Part shown: piece after piece, positions 16,744 through 28,000 of the stretch
How the letters are laid out: each line of letters starts with the position of its first letter
Position numbering within the stretch: the stretch's first letter is position 1
DNA from: Salminus brasiliensis
Lineage: Eukaryota > Chordata > Actinopteri > Characiformes > Bryconidae
Direction: 5' to 3'
DNA: 64,000 nucleotides
Assembly (NCBI RefSeq): GCF_030463535.1
Contig: NC_132892.1
Coordinates: 32,501,614-32,565,613 of the forward strand
The notes under the pieces: generated by a model
Told to the model about the DNA's origin: nothing
Seen by the model: only the letters and a program-made list of their open reading frames with translations
The model's database searches: none
Made by a program: the position numbers and the translations under genes

Positions 16744-17240
16744 ATTGGTCCACAGGTTTGCAGACACCTCCTCACCACGCTTTCCTCTGAAATCATTTTA
16801 AAGGGAGGCCTGGATTCACAGATTCACTGTAGAGAACCTCACTGATTAGACCTCACTACATGGAAGTACATATGACTATGTACTTTATTTACCCTCCAAA
16901 TCCCACCAGTGAAGCTACCACCACCATGTGTTTTCTGAGTTTTTAGGGTCTACTTTTTGCCTCACAATGCCTTGTATCCCTCCACCAGGCTTCAGTATGC
17001 ATATTTCAATTCAGTATGAGAATATATAGAAATATATAGAACATATAGAGAATCTAAGAACATGTAATTATACACTAGATGTTGGAACATTGCTGTGAGA
17101 AGGATTTGGTTGCACTCAGGCCTATGAGAGCATGAGTGAGGTCAGGTATGGATGTTGGATCAGTTCTGCCACTCCATCAGCAGTAGGGCCTCATAGACCT
17201 CCAGCCCACGCCTGGCCTTAGGCATGGTGACCTCTGGCTA
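16744..17240 (+). mobile_element. degenerate element M copy
   Basis: Weak similarity to element M: ATTGCTGTGAGAAGGATTTG and CCAGCCCACGCCTGGCCTTA. Heavily decayed. Confidence 0.45.
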
Positions 17241-17536
17241 TGTTCTCAAGGCTGATCCAGTGAGCACCATTCTACTGGGCAATTGAGGCCTACAACTACA
17301 ATCTCCATGGCAACACAGATACTGTTAGTATAGGGGGGATGGGGTCAACCAGTACTGATGGAGAAATGAATTACCATCACCCTTATGCTATTATAAATGA
17401 TACAGCCACTCCCGTATGTTCTTATGGTCGCTATGGTGCTTCTCCTTGTCTCCATGGTAATGCTGAGGTGATGCTGGTGATGCACATAATAATCATAATA
17501 ATAATCAGCACAATGGTTATAGTTCCTCTTATCCGG

Positions 17537-17793
17537 TCATCTGCTCAGAGTCCAGAGCAGTGCTAGAGCCAGAGTGAAGACGACCAGAGCGGAAGCATAG
17601 AGTTTGAAGCAGATCTGGTCTAGCGCCTGCATCAGGTCGAGTCTGGAACTGCGCAGAGTGTTCACCCAGTTCAGCTTCCTCAGCTCCTCGCTCACATCCT
17701 CTAAGTCCTCCTTCAGCCTGCCAGTAATACAGCCACGCCCACACTGCTCCGGGCCCTCCATGCCAGGCTCCAGTGAGAACGCCCTGGTCAGAC
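17537..17793 (-). CDS. 5-HT3-like receptor 1, exon 9 (MA helix, TM4, stop)
   Basis: 257 bases, phase 1 in. Encodes the amphipathic cytoplasmic helix (LKEDLEDVSEELRKLNWV) and TM4 (LYASALVVFTLALALLWTL), stop at 17537. Acceptor ACAG|GTCTG. Confidence 0.9.
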
Positions 17794-20700
17794 CTGTAGA
17801 TGGGATGGAGATGGAGGCTGATAGAGCAGCTCAGCATGTGTTATTAGACCAAATTCGAGCTGCTCTACCAGCATGACCAAGCTAGCCGTCAATCTGGTCA
17901 CACTGGTTGAATCTGGTTGGCCAGTTTGGGGAAGCTAGCCTTGCTGGTCCAATCAGCTGGGTCTAAATTGGGTTGGCCAGTTTTGGGGATATGCTAGCCT
18001 TGCTGGTCAAACCAGCTTGGTCATGCTGTCCAATCAGCTGGGTCTGAATCTGGTTGGCTAATTTGGGGGAGATGCTAGCCTTGCTGGTCAACCCAGCTTG
18101 GTCATGCTGTCCAATCAGCTGGGTCTAAATCGGGTTGGCCAGTTTTGGGGATATGCTAGCCTTGCTGGTCAAACCAGCTTGGTCATGCTGTCCAATCAGC
18201 TGGGTCTAAATCTGGTTGGCCAATTTGGGGGGTATGCTAGCCTTGCTGGTCAAACCAGCTTGGTCATGCTGTCCAATCAGCTGGGTCTAAATTGGGTTGG
18301 CCAGTTTTGGGGATATGCTAGCCTTGCTGGTCAAACCAGCTTGGTCATGCTGTCCAATCAGCTGGGTCTGAATCTGGTTGGCTAATTTGGGGGAGATGCT
18401 AGCCTTGCTGGTCAACCCAGCTTGGTCATGCTGTCCAATCAGCTGGGTCTAAATCGGGTTGGCCAGTTTTGGGGATATGCTAGCCTTGCTGGTCAAACCA
18501 GCTTGGTCATGCTGTCCAATCAGCTTGGTCTGAATCTGGTTGGCCAGTTTGGGGAACCTAGTCTGCTGGTCCAACCAGCTTGGTCATGCTGTCCAATCAG
18601 CTGGGTCTAAATCTGGTTGGCTAGTTTGGGGGAGATGCTAGCCTTGCTGGTCAAACCAGCTTGGTCATGCTGTCCAATCAGCTGGGTCTGAATCTGGTTG
18701 GCTAATTTGGGGGAGATGCTAGCCTTGCTGGTCAACCCAGCTTGGTCATGCTGTCCAATCAGCTGGGTCTAAATCGGGTTGGCCAGTTTTGGGGATATGC
18801 TAGCCTTGCTGGTCAAACCAGCTTGGTCATGCTGTCCAATCAGCTGGGTCTGAATCTGGTTGGCTAATTTGGGGGAGATGCTAGCCTTGCTGGTCAACCC
18901 AGCTTGGTCATGCTGTCCAATCAGCTGGGTCTAAATCTGGTTGGCTAGTTTGGGGGAGATGCTAGCCTTGCTGGTCAAACCAGCTTGGTCATGCTGTCCA
19001 ATCAGCTGGGTCTAAATTGGGTTGGCCAGTTTTGGGGATATGCTAGCCTTGCTGGTCAAACCAGCTTGGTCATGCTGTCCAATCAGCTGGGTCTGAATCT
19101 GGTTGGCTAATTTGGGGGAGATGCTAGCCTTGCTGGTCAACCCAGCTTGGTCATGCTGTCCAATCAGCTGGGTCTAAATCGGGTTGGCCAGTTTTGGGGA
19201 TATGCTAGCCTTGCTGGTCAAACCAGCTTGGTCATGCTGTCCAATCAGCTTGGTCTGAATCTGGTTGGCCAGTTTGGGGAACCTAGTCTGCTGGTCCAAC
19301 CAGCTTGGTCATGCTGTCCAATCAGCTGGGTCTAAATCTGGTTGGCTAGTTTGGGGGAGATGCTAGCCTTGCTGGTCAAACCAGCTTGGTCATGCTGTCC
19401 AATCAGCTTGGTCTGAATCTGGTTGGCCAGTTTGGGGAACCTAGTCTGCTGGTCCAACCAGCTTGGTCATGCTGTCCAATCAGCTGGGTCTAAATCTGGT
19501 TGGCTAGTTTGGGGGAGATGCTAGCCTTGCTGGTCAAACCAGCTTGGTCATGCTGTCCAATCAGCTGGGTCTGAATCTGGTTGGCTAATTTGGGGGAGAT
19601 GCTAGCCTTGCTGGTCAACCCAGCTTGGTCATGCTGTCCAATCAGCTGGGTCTAAATCGGGTTGGCCAGTTTTGGGGATATGCTAGCCTTGCTGGTCAAA
19701 CCAGCTTGGTCATGCTGTCCAATCAGCTTGGTCTAAATCTGGTTGGCTAGTTTTGGGGAGATGCTAGCCTTGCTGGTCAAACCAGCTGGGTCTAAATCGG
19801 ATTGGCCAGTTTGGGGAAGCTAGCCTTGCTGGTCCAATCAGCTGGGTCTAAATCTGGTTGGCCAGTTTGGGGAAGCTAGCCTTGCTGGTCAAACCAGCTT
19901 GGTCATGCTGTCCAATCAGCCAATTTGGTTAACGATATACCTCGCCTGAGCCGACGCCTGTGTGTACGGAGCTGCTCACTAGCGCCATCTGGCTGCAGCA
20001 GGTGCGGAGACACTCTCTGTAGGATCCTCTCCAGTGGAGTGGAGTGTGTGTCGGAGTCCGGTTGTCCGAGCGTCAACAGCAGCACACTCTCCCCCATACT
20101 TAGACACAGCAGGATGAGACACACCACCAGGTAGACACCTGATGAGACAAAACGCAGCGGTTCTCAAACCCGTCCACAGGGCCCACTGTCTAGAACGCGG
20201 ACTGTCTAGAACCGTTTACGGGACGTTTTCCCTTTGACCCCGTACCCAAATTCCCCCTGCTCAGTCACGGCCTTACCCAGCACAGGTGTGGTGTCTCTGA
20301 AGGGCGGCAGGATGTCAGTGATGAGGACGAGGAAGACGGTGTAGCCGAAGAGCAGGGTGACCTTAAACGGTATGCGCTCAGCACAGTTTACCGGCACTGC
20401 GAAGGCCGCCACGTCGATGAGCATGACCATTGCACTGGGCACCATCAGATTCAACACATAGAACAGGCTGTACCGACCCAACTCCACCTGGGGGCGACAG
20501 TCCCATATCCCGAATTACACCCAGGCCCTGGTGTGTGTATATAGATCTGTGTGTGTGTGTGTGTATGTACCTGATAGCTGAGATGGGAGTACTGTTTCCG
20601 ACTGTAGGTGTAGACCTTAACTTCCATTAAGTCCCATTCACCATGACTCCGTCTGTCAAACACAGAGCGCCCCCTGGTGTCCACAGACAGTAGCACGTCC

Positions 20701-21207
20701 TGCTCTGCGATCCACAGCCGGAGTTCTATATGTATACATTCTGAAACTGCAAATGTGTGTATGTGTGTGTGTGTGTGTGCTTACCTGTGTGTAGCTGGGG
20801 GTAAAGTGTGATGTTGCATTTCTGCTGGTCGAATGGGAACAGGAGCATGGCCAGGTCACAGTGGAGAGTGAGCACGATGTCCTCCACCCTGCTGACCCAG
20901 CCCGTCCACTCCACACACACATAGCCCTCAGAGTACTGTCGGTGAATGGCAATGCTGCACACACACACACACACACGCATGTCAAAATATATTACAACCA
21001 CCTGCTTAACACTTCCTAAACAACTCCCCCAGGCCCCATGCACACTAGGGGGCTCAGAGAGTCCCACCTCTGTCAGAGGAGAAGGACAGACTTACGCCTC
21101 TCTGATGGTGACATCAGGGGTCCACATTCTAGAGGACGGCACAGTGAAGTATGGTAGACCTCCATATGACGAGGGGTCCCATGACACAAACTCGTCCCTC
21201 CACCTCT

Positions 21208-21257
<50 letters not shown>

Positions 21258-24019
21258 GGTCTGGGGGGTTTCTTCAGGTTCTTTAAAGTGAAAGTGTAAA
21301 AGCACTTAAATCCTAACGGGCACCTCTGTGGCCCATACTTCAACCGGCAGTTACTGAATCATTTCTAATAGATACTGAATCATTTCTAATATAAATGGAA
21401 TCACTTATTGTAGATACTGAATTATTATTAAATACTGAATGTTTTATAATAGACCTTAAATCATTTATAATAGATACAGAATCACTTATTGTAGATACCA
21501 TATCATTTATAATGTATGCTGATTCATTTATAATTGATATTGAATCATTTATAGTAGATACTGAATCATTTACTGTAGATACTGAATCATTTATTGTAGA
21601 TACTGGACCATTTATAGTAGATACAGAAACATTTATAGTAGATACTGAATCATTAATTGTAGATACTAAATCATTTATAGTACATACTGAACCATTTATA
21701 ATAGCTACTGTATCATTTATTGTAGATCCTGAATCATTTATTGTAGAAACTGAATAATTTATAATAAATACTGAATCATGTATTGCAGATAATGAATAAT
21801 TTATAGTACATACTGAATAATTTATCGTAGATACTGTATCATTTATGGTAGATAGGTAATCCTTTATAATACATATGAAATCATTTATAGTAGATACTAA
21901 ATAATTTATAGTACAAACTGAATCATTTATAGTAGACACTGAATCATTTATAGTAGATACTAAATTATTTATAGTACAAACTGAATCATTTATAGTAGAT
22001 ACTGAATCGTTTATCTTAGATACGGATTCATTTATAATAAATTCTGTATCATTTATTGTAGATCCTGAATCATTTATTGTAGAAACTGAATAATTTATAA
22101 TAAATACTGAATCATGTATTGCAGATACTGAATAATTTATAGTACATACTGAATAATTTATCGTAGATACTGTATCATTTATGGTAGATAGGTAATCCTT
22201 TATAATACATATGAAATCATTTATAGTAGATACTAAATAATTTATAGTACAAACTGAATCATTTATAGTAGACACTGAATCATTTATAGTAGATACTAAA
22301 TTATTTATAGTACAAACTGAATCATTTATAGTAGATACTGAATCGTTTATCTTAGATACGGATTCATTTATAATAAATTCTGAATCATTTATTGTAGATA
22401 CAGAAACATTTATAGTAGATACTGAATAATTTATAGTACATACTGAATCATTTATAATAGCTACTGTATCATTTATTGTAGATCCTGAATCATTTATTGT
22501 AGAAACTGAATAATTTATAATAGACACTGAATCATGTATTGCAGATACTGAATCATTTATAGTAGACACTGAATCATTTATAGTAGATATGGAATCCTTT
22601 ATAGTACAAACTGAATCATTTATAGTAGATACTGAATCATTTATAGTACAAACGGAATCATTTATAGTAGACACTGAATCATTTATAGTACAAACGGAAT
22701 CATTTATAGTACATACTGAATCATTTATAGTACAAACTGAATCATTTATAGTAGATACTGAATCATTTATAGTACAGGCTGAATCATTTATAGTAGGTAT
22801 GGAATCCTTTATAGTAGAAACTGAATAATTTATAATACATATTAAATAATTTATAGTAGATACTAAATAATTTATAGTACACACTGAATCATTTATAGTA
22901 GATACTGAATCATTTATAGTACATACTGAATCATTTATAGGAGGCACTGCATCATTTATAGTACAAACTGAATCATTTATAGTACAAACTGAATCATTTA
23001 TAGTAGACACTGAATCATTGATAGTACATACTGAATCATTTATAATACATATTAAATAATTTATAGTAGACACTGAATCATTTATAGTACATACTGAATC
23101 ATTTATAGTAGACACTGAATCATTTATAGTACAAACTGAATCATTTATAGTAGACACTGAATCATTGATAGTACATACTGAATCATTTATAATACATATT
23201 AAATCATTTATAGTAGATACTGAATCATTTATAGTACAAACTGAATCATTTCTAGAAATTCACAGAAGCTACTGCATAAATGCTGGAAGTGCGAGAAGCT
23301 CTGACAGTCTCTCCACCCCGCAGGCTCCTACCTGACTCAGATGGATGTGAAGTTTTACTGTCTCTTCTTTTTCATTCTGGAGAAAACAAAGTAAATAAAG
23401 GATTTACCCTCTCCATAAACGTGAGCAAGACATAGCCATAACATTAGAACCACCTCATAATAATGTGTAGGCCCGCCTCACGCTGCCAACACAGCTGTGA
23501 CAAACCTAGCGTGGGTGTGAACTCACCACATCCAGAACCTTGAGGACGTGCAGATCCACGTACAGGCTGAGCGGAGAACTCCAGTCCTTTACAGGTCTGA
23601 CCCAGGCCGAGGAGAAGCGCGTTAGATTCCTGACCATGGAGACCATGTCTGACCTGGCACAGTACACTGACACACACACACACACACACACACACACTAT
23701 GAGTGCTTATGCAGTGAATACTTTATTATTAGGGTATAATAAAAAGAGTCAATCCTGTCCAGGGAAGATACTAGATTTTGGAAGAGCATTGCTGTGAGGA
23801 TTTGTTTGCATTCAGCGACAAGAGCGTTACTCTTACTCACCATCATTCCAGAAAACATTGAAAAACAATGCTGGGGGGCTTTATACCCCTCTAGCCCACG
23901 CCTGGCATTAGGCAGCATGGTGCCAATAGGGTCATGATGCTGATCTGCTCCGAAGAGTCCTATTCTTTTGGCAGTACTTTTTCTCTACAAGGACTAGACA
24001 AGCTGTGTCTGTATGCTTT

Positions 24020-24076
<57 letters not shown>

Positions 24077-24538
24077 GTGTCAGCAGCAGGTGCAGCTTAA
24101 AGTAGCTCAATGCATTCATTAGAAGGGGTGTCCACAAACTTTTTTTTTTTTTTGTAATGACTTTACAATGTAATATGAACTTCAAACATTACAACGTTAC
24201 ATTAGGACATGTTATAAAAGCTCATGACAGCATAGTACATAACAGCTTAAAAAGGGGCCCAGCCTTGAGCCATGAGGCACTCCGCAAATTCCAGAGCCGT
24301 GCTGCACCTGAATGTTCCACCTGTGTGAGGGATGTCATTCAAGAACCTCTTCTTCACGGAACCAAAAGAGGTTCTTCTATGCCATTACTCAAAGAACCCT
24401 GTGCAGCACCTTCATTTTTAACAGTGTAGCCAAACGAAATCCAAAACACACACATCTGAGGAACTGAGCCCTCCGCTGAAGCATGCTTTTACCTGTGGGG
24501 AGCAGAAACACCGCTAGCAGGATGGTCCCGGCAGCCAT
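17537..24538 (-). CDS. Cys-loop ligand-gated ion channel, serotonin 5-HT3 receptor-like, complete
   Basis: A pentameric plasma-membrane channel subunit. Nine exons (24538-24493, 23666-23527, 23376-23332, 21205-21096, 20954-20785, 20740-20571, 20487-20277, 20138-19941, 17793-17537) join in frame: 1347 bp, 448 aa. A signal peptide (MAAGTILLAVFLLPT, about 1-19) precedes the extracellular domain with PVKDW and the Cys-loop C146-x13-C160 (LAMLLFPFDQQK inside). TM1 is about 235-257, TM2 268-288 (FKVTLLFGYTVFLVLITDIL), TM3 299-320, then a cytoplasmic helix and TM4 about 425-446. Exons 3-5 are 45, 110 and 170 bp, sizes typical of HTR3 genes. Glu is retained before TM2 (CAERIPFK), which suggests cation selectivity. 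The ligand is not established; a zinc-activated-channel-like role is an alternative. Introns 3 and 8 hold large tandem arrays. No frame damage. Confidence 0.9.
17880..19920. repeat. 81-bp minisatellite in intron 8
   Basis: About 25 units, each with GGTCATGCTGTCCAATCAGC and TGCTAGCCTTGCTGGTC. Unit variants are arranged in a higher-order order (18422-18610 recurs at 19147-19335). Most units contain GCTGGTCAAACCAGC, a perfect 6-bp inverted repeat. Stop-free frames across it are artefacts of a unit length divisible by three. Confidence 0.95.
19941..20138 (-). CDS. 5-HT3-like receptor 1, exon 8 (TM3 and cytoplasmic loop)
   Basis: 198 bases, phase 1 to phase 1. TM3 is GVYLVVCLILLCLSMGESVL; the loop ends in a basic cluster (THRRRLRR). 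Acceptor CATCAG, donor CGAG|GTATAT. Confidence 0.9.
20277..20487 (-). CDS. 5-HT3-like receptor 1, exon 7 (TM1 and TM2 pore)
   Basis: 211 bases, phase 0 to phase 1. Encodes VELGRYSLFYVLNLMVPSAM (start of TM1) to TTPVLG, including the TM2 pore helix. Acceptor CCCCCAG, donor G|GTAAGG. Confidence 0.95.
20571..20740 (-). CDS. 5-HT3-like receptor 1, exon 6
   Basis: 170 bases from the AG at 20742-20741 (start could instead be 20746). Encodes ECIHIELRLWIAEQDVLLSV and on to KQYSHLSYQ; donor CAG|GTACAT runs into a CA-rich tract. Two AGs six bases apart both keep frame, giving products that differ by two residues. Confidence 0.85.
20785..20954 (-). CDS. 5-HT3-like receptor 1, exon 5 (Cys-loop)
   Basis: 170 bases, phase 2 in (completes Ala114) and phase 1 out. 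Contains both Cys-loop cysteines (HCDLAMLLFPFDQQKCNI). Acceptor and donor are each flanked by CA/TG repeats. Confidence 0.95.
21096..21205 (-). CDS. 5-HT3-like receptor 1, exon 4
   Basis: 110 bases encoding RWRDEFVSWDPSSYGGLPYF and on to WTPDVTIREA, the loop D/A region. Acceptor TGTGCAG is preceded by a CT array; donor GC|GTAAGT. Confidence 0.95.
21210..21252. repeat. GA microsatellite at the exon 4 acceptor
   Basis: GA on +, CT on the gene strand, beginning 3 bases outside the acceptor AG. Confidence 0.95.
21350..23255. repeat. 21-bp minisatellite in intron 3
   Basis: About 90 units; on the minus strand each unit reads as TINDSVS or a variant, giving a stop-free frame of 605 codons. Two neighbouring blocks of about 336 bp (16 units) near 21742-22077 and 22079-22415 are near-identical. 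Interpreted as non-coding intronic satellite. Confidence 0.95.
23332..23376 (-). CDS. 5-HT3-like receptor 1, exon 3
   Basis: 45 bases, phase 0 to phase 0, encoding NEKEETVKLHIHLSQ. The size equals the classical HTR3 exon 3. Acceptor CTCCAG, donor CAG|GTAGGA. Confidence 0.9.
23527..23666 (-). CDS. 5-HT3-like receptor 1, exon 2
   Basis: 140 bases, phase 1 to phase 0, encoding YCARSDMVSMVRNLTRFSSA and on to YVDLHVLKVLDV. Acceptor TGTCAG follows a TG array; donor GTG|GTGAGT. Confidence 0.9.
23741..24148 (+). mobile_element. element M copy with internal TA array
   Basis: Nearly full internal sequence (GGGGGGCTTTATACCCCTCT, CCCACGCCTGGCATTAGGCA) ending AGGGGTGTCCACAAAC. A TA array (24023-24073) has grown inside it. 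In receptor 1 intron 1. Confidence 0.75.
24250..24428. mobile_element. G-type non-autonomous element
   Basis: AGAACC/GGTTCT motifs and terminal CATTTTTAACAGTGTA, a common fish MITE end. In receptor 1 intron 1. Confidence 0.55.
24493..24538 (-). CDS. 5-HT3-like receptor 1, exon 1 (signal peptide)
   Basis: 46 coding bases encoding MAAGTILLAVFLLPT plus one base, donor ACAG|GTAAAA. The hydrophobic core fits a signal peptide. The phase fits exon 2, giving V-Y-C-A at the probable cleavage region. Confidence 0.85.
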
Positions 24539-25077
24539 GTCTCCGTTCTGTCCTCAGCACAGGCTCTAGTCTCCGTCCCTAAAGCTCTTCTGTTCTCGAC
24601 TCCTCGGAGGAGCCGAGTGGCTTGTTTAGATAGTCAAACACAGTCCACTGTGTGTGTGTGTGTGTGTGTGTAGGTAAGTGTGTAATTTGGTTATCAGGGA
24701 CACTGTGATGGAGATAGTCATTTCTTCAGGCAGCGGGAGGGCGGGGCTAACGGCCCAGAGACCTGGAGAGCTTCCTGTAGACACGTTTAGATGCACTGCA
24801 GGTTCTACAGGTGAGTCCTCATACAGTTCTACTAATGTGAGCTACAGCGGTTCTTAACCTACAGCTGTAGTTCTGTTTATAGATATACAGTACATATATA
24901 TTAACCACCCCGTCACGACAGATAACAGATATAGAAACGGTTTTGTAGCATGTGGGTTAGGTTAGGAACCCAAGCACATGAAGAAATGCAGGCATTTCAG
25001 GATGAAATTTATCACCCCGTCACATCTGATTGTGATTGTTGATTAAAATGTATAATATTTATAAGGATTTTATGGTG
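24539..25077. other. intergenic region between the divergent receptor genes
   Basis: Should contain the receptor 1 promoter. A TG run lies at 24650-24672. No TATA box or second-gene exon can be supported; TTCTACAG|GTGAGTCC near 24810 looks like a donor on + but nothing else supports an exon. Confidence 0.4.
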
Positions 25078-28000
25078 TGAACTGAACTGAACTGAACTGA
25101 ACTGAACTGAACTGATCGGAACTGAACTGAGCTAAACTGAACATAGCTAAACTGAACTGAACTGAACTGAACTGAACTGAACTGAACTGAGCTGAACTGA
25201 ACTGAACTGAACTGAACTAAACTGAACTGAATTGAACTGAACTGAACTGAGCTAAACTGAACTGAACTGAACTGAACTGAGCTAAACTGAACTGAACTGA
25301 ACTGACCTAAACTGAACTGAGCTAAACTGAACTGAACTGAACTGAGCTAAACTGAGCTAAACTGAACTGAACTGAGCTAAACTGAACTGAACTGAACTGA
25401 ACTGAAATGAGCTGAGCTGAACTGAACTGAACTGAACTGAACTGAGCTGAGCTGAGCTGAACTGAACTGAGCTAAACTGAACTTAATTGAACTGAACTGA
25501 ACTGAGCTAAACTGAACTGAACTGAACTGAACTTAATTGAACTGAACTGAACTGAACTGAGCTAAACTGAACTGAACTGAACTGAGCTAAACTGAACTGA
25601 ACTGAACTGAGCTAAACTGAACTGAACTGAACTGAACTGAACTGAACGGAATTGAACTGAATTGAACTGAGTTGAGCTGAACTGAACTGAACTGAACTGA
25701 ACTGAACTGAACTGAACTGAACTGAACTGAACTGAATTGAACTGAACTGAACTGATCGGAACTGAACTGAACTGAACTGAACTGATCGGAACTGAACTGA
25801 ACTGAACTGAACTGATCGGAACTGAACTGAACTGAGCTGAGCTGAACTGAACTGAACTGAACAGAATTGAACTGAACTGAGCTAAACTGAACTGAACTGA
25901 ACTGAGCTAAACTGAACTGAACTGAGCTAAACTGAACTGAAATGAACTGAACTGAACTGAACTGAGCTGAGCTGAACTGAGCTAAACTGAACTGAACTGA
26001 ACTGAGCTAAACTGAACTGAACTGAACTGAACTGAACTGAACTGAACAGAATTGAACTGAATTGAACTGAGTTGAGCTGAACTGAACTGAGCTAAACTGA
26101 ACTGAGCTAAACTGAACTGAGCTAAACTGAACTGAACTGAACTGAACTGAACTGAACTGAACGGAATTGAACTGAATTGAACTGAGTTGAGCTGAACTGA
26201 ACTGAACTGAACTGAACTGAACTGAATTGAATTGAACTGAGCTGAGCTGAGCTGAGCTGAACTGAACTGAGCTGAGCTGAGCTGAGCTGAGCTGAACTGA
26301 ACTGAACTGCACTGAACTGAATTGAATTGAATTGATTTGAACTGAACTGAACTGAACTGAACTGAACTGAACTGAACTGAATTGAACTGAACTGAACTGA
26401 ACTGAACTGAACTGAGCTGAGCTGAACTGAACTGAGTTGAGCTGAGCTGAACTGAACTGAACTGCACTGAACTGAATTGAACTGAATTGAATTGAATTGA
26501 ATTGAATTGAATTGAATTGAATTGAATTGAATTGAACTGAACTGAACTGAACTAAACTGAGCTAAACTGAACTGAACTGAACTGAACTGAACTGAGCTGA
26601 ACTGAACTGAACTGAGCTGAATTGAACTGAACTGAACTGAACTGAACTGAACTGAACTGAACAGAACTGAACTGAACTGAATTGAACTGAACTGAACTGA
26701 ACTGAACTGAACTGAGCTGAGCTGAACTGAACTGAACTGAGCTAAACTGAACTGAACTAAATTGAGCTAAACTGAACTGAACTGATCTAAACTGAACTGA
26801 ACGGAATTGAACTGAATTGAACTGAACTGAGCTAAACTGAACGGAATTGAACTGAATTGAACTGAGCTGAGCTGAACTGAACTGAACTGAACTGAACTGA
26901 ACTGAACTGAACTGAGCTGAACTGAACTAAACTGGATTGAACTGAACTAAACTGAACTGAACTTAACTGAATTGAACTGAACTGAACTGAACTGAACTGA
27001 ACTGAACTGAATTGAACTAAACTAAACTGAACTGAACTGAACTGAACTGAACTGAACTGAGCTGAGCTGAACTGAACTGAGCTGAACTGAACTGAACTGA
27101 ATTGAACTAAACTGTACTGAACTAAACTGAACTGAACAGAACTGAACTGAGCTGAACTGAACTGATCTGAACTGAGCTGAACTGAACTGAATTGAACTGA
27201 ACTGAACTGAACTGAACTGAATTGAACTGAACTGAACTGAACTGAACTGAACTGAATTGAACTGAACTGAACTGAACTGAACTGAACTGAACTGAGCTGA
27301 ATTGAACTGAACTGAATTGAACTGAACTGAACTGAACTGAATTGAACTGAACTGAACTGAACTGAACTGAACTGAATTGAACTGAACTGAACTGAACTGA
27401 ACTGAACTGAATTGAACTGAACTGAACTGAACTGAACTGAACTGAGCTGAGCTGAACTGAACTGAGCTAAACTGAACTGAACTAAATTGAGCTAAACTGA
27501 ACTGAACTGATCTAAACTGAACTGAACGGAATTGAACTGAATTGAACTGAGCTGAGCTGAACTGAACTGAACTGAACTGAACTGAGCTGAGCTGAACTGA
27601 ACAGAACTGAACTGAACTGAACTGAGCTGAACTGAACTGAACTGAACTGAACTGAATTGAACTAAACTGAACTGAACAGAACTGAACTGAACTGAACTGA
27701 ACTGAGCTGAACTGAACTGATCTGAACTGAGCTGAACTGAATTGAACTGAACTGAACTGAACTGAACTGAATTGAACTGAACTGAACTGAACTGAACTGA
27801 ACTGAACTGAACTGAGCTGAATTGAACTGAACTGAACTGAACTGAACTGAACTGAATTGAACTGAACTGATCTGAGCTGAACTGAACTGAATTGAACTGA
27901 ACTGAACTGATCTGAGCTGAACTGAACTGAATTGAACTGAACTGAACTGAACTGAACTGAACTGAACTGAGCTAAACTGAACTGAAATGAACTGAACTGA

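Noticed and set aside
21340..23157. 605-codon frame of TINDSVS heptads
   Set aside because: Tandem 21-bp array within an intron; unit length divisible by three with no stop in the unit.
24780..24830. 5' exon of the second receptor gene (donor-like TTCTACAG|GTGAGTCC)
   Set aside because: No coding potential, no acceptor partner before the gap, and a single GT motif is not enough.
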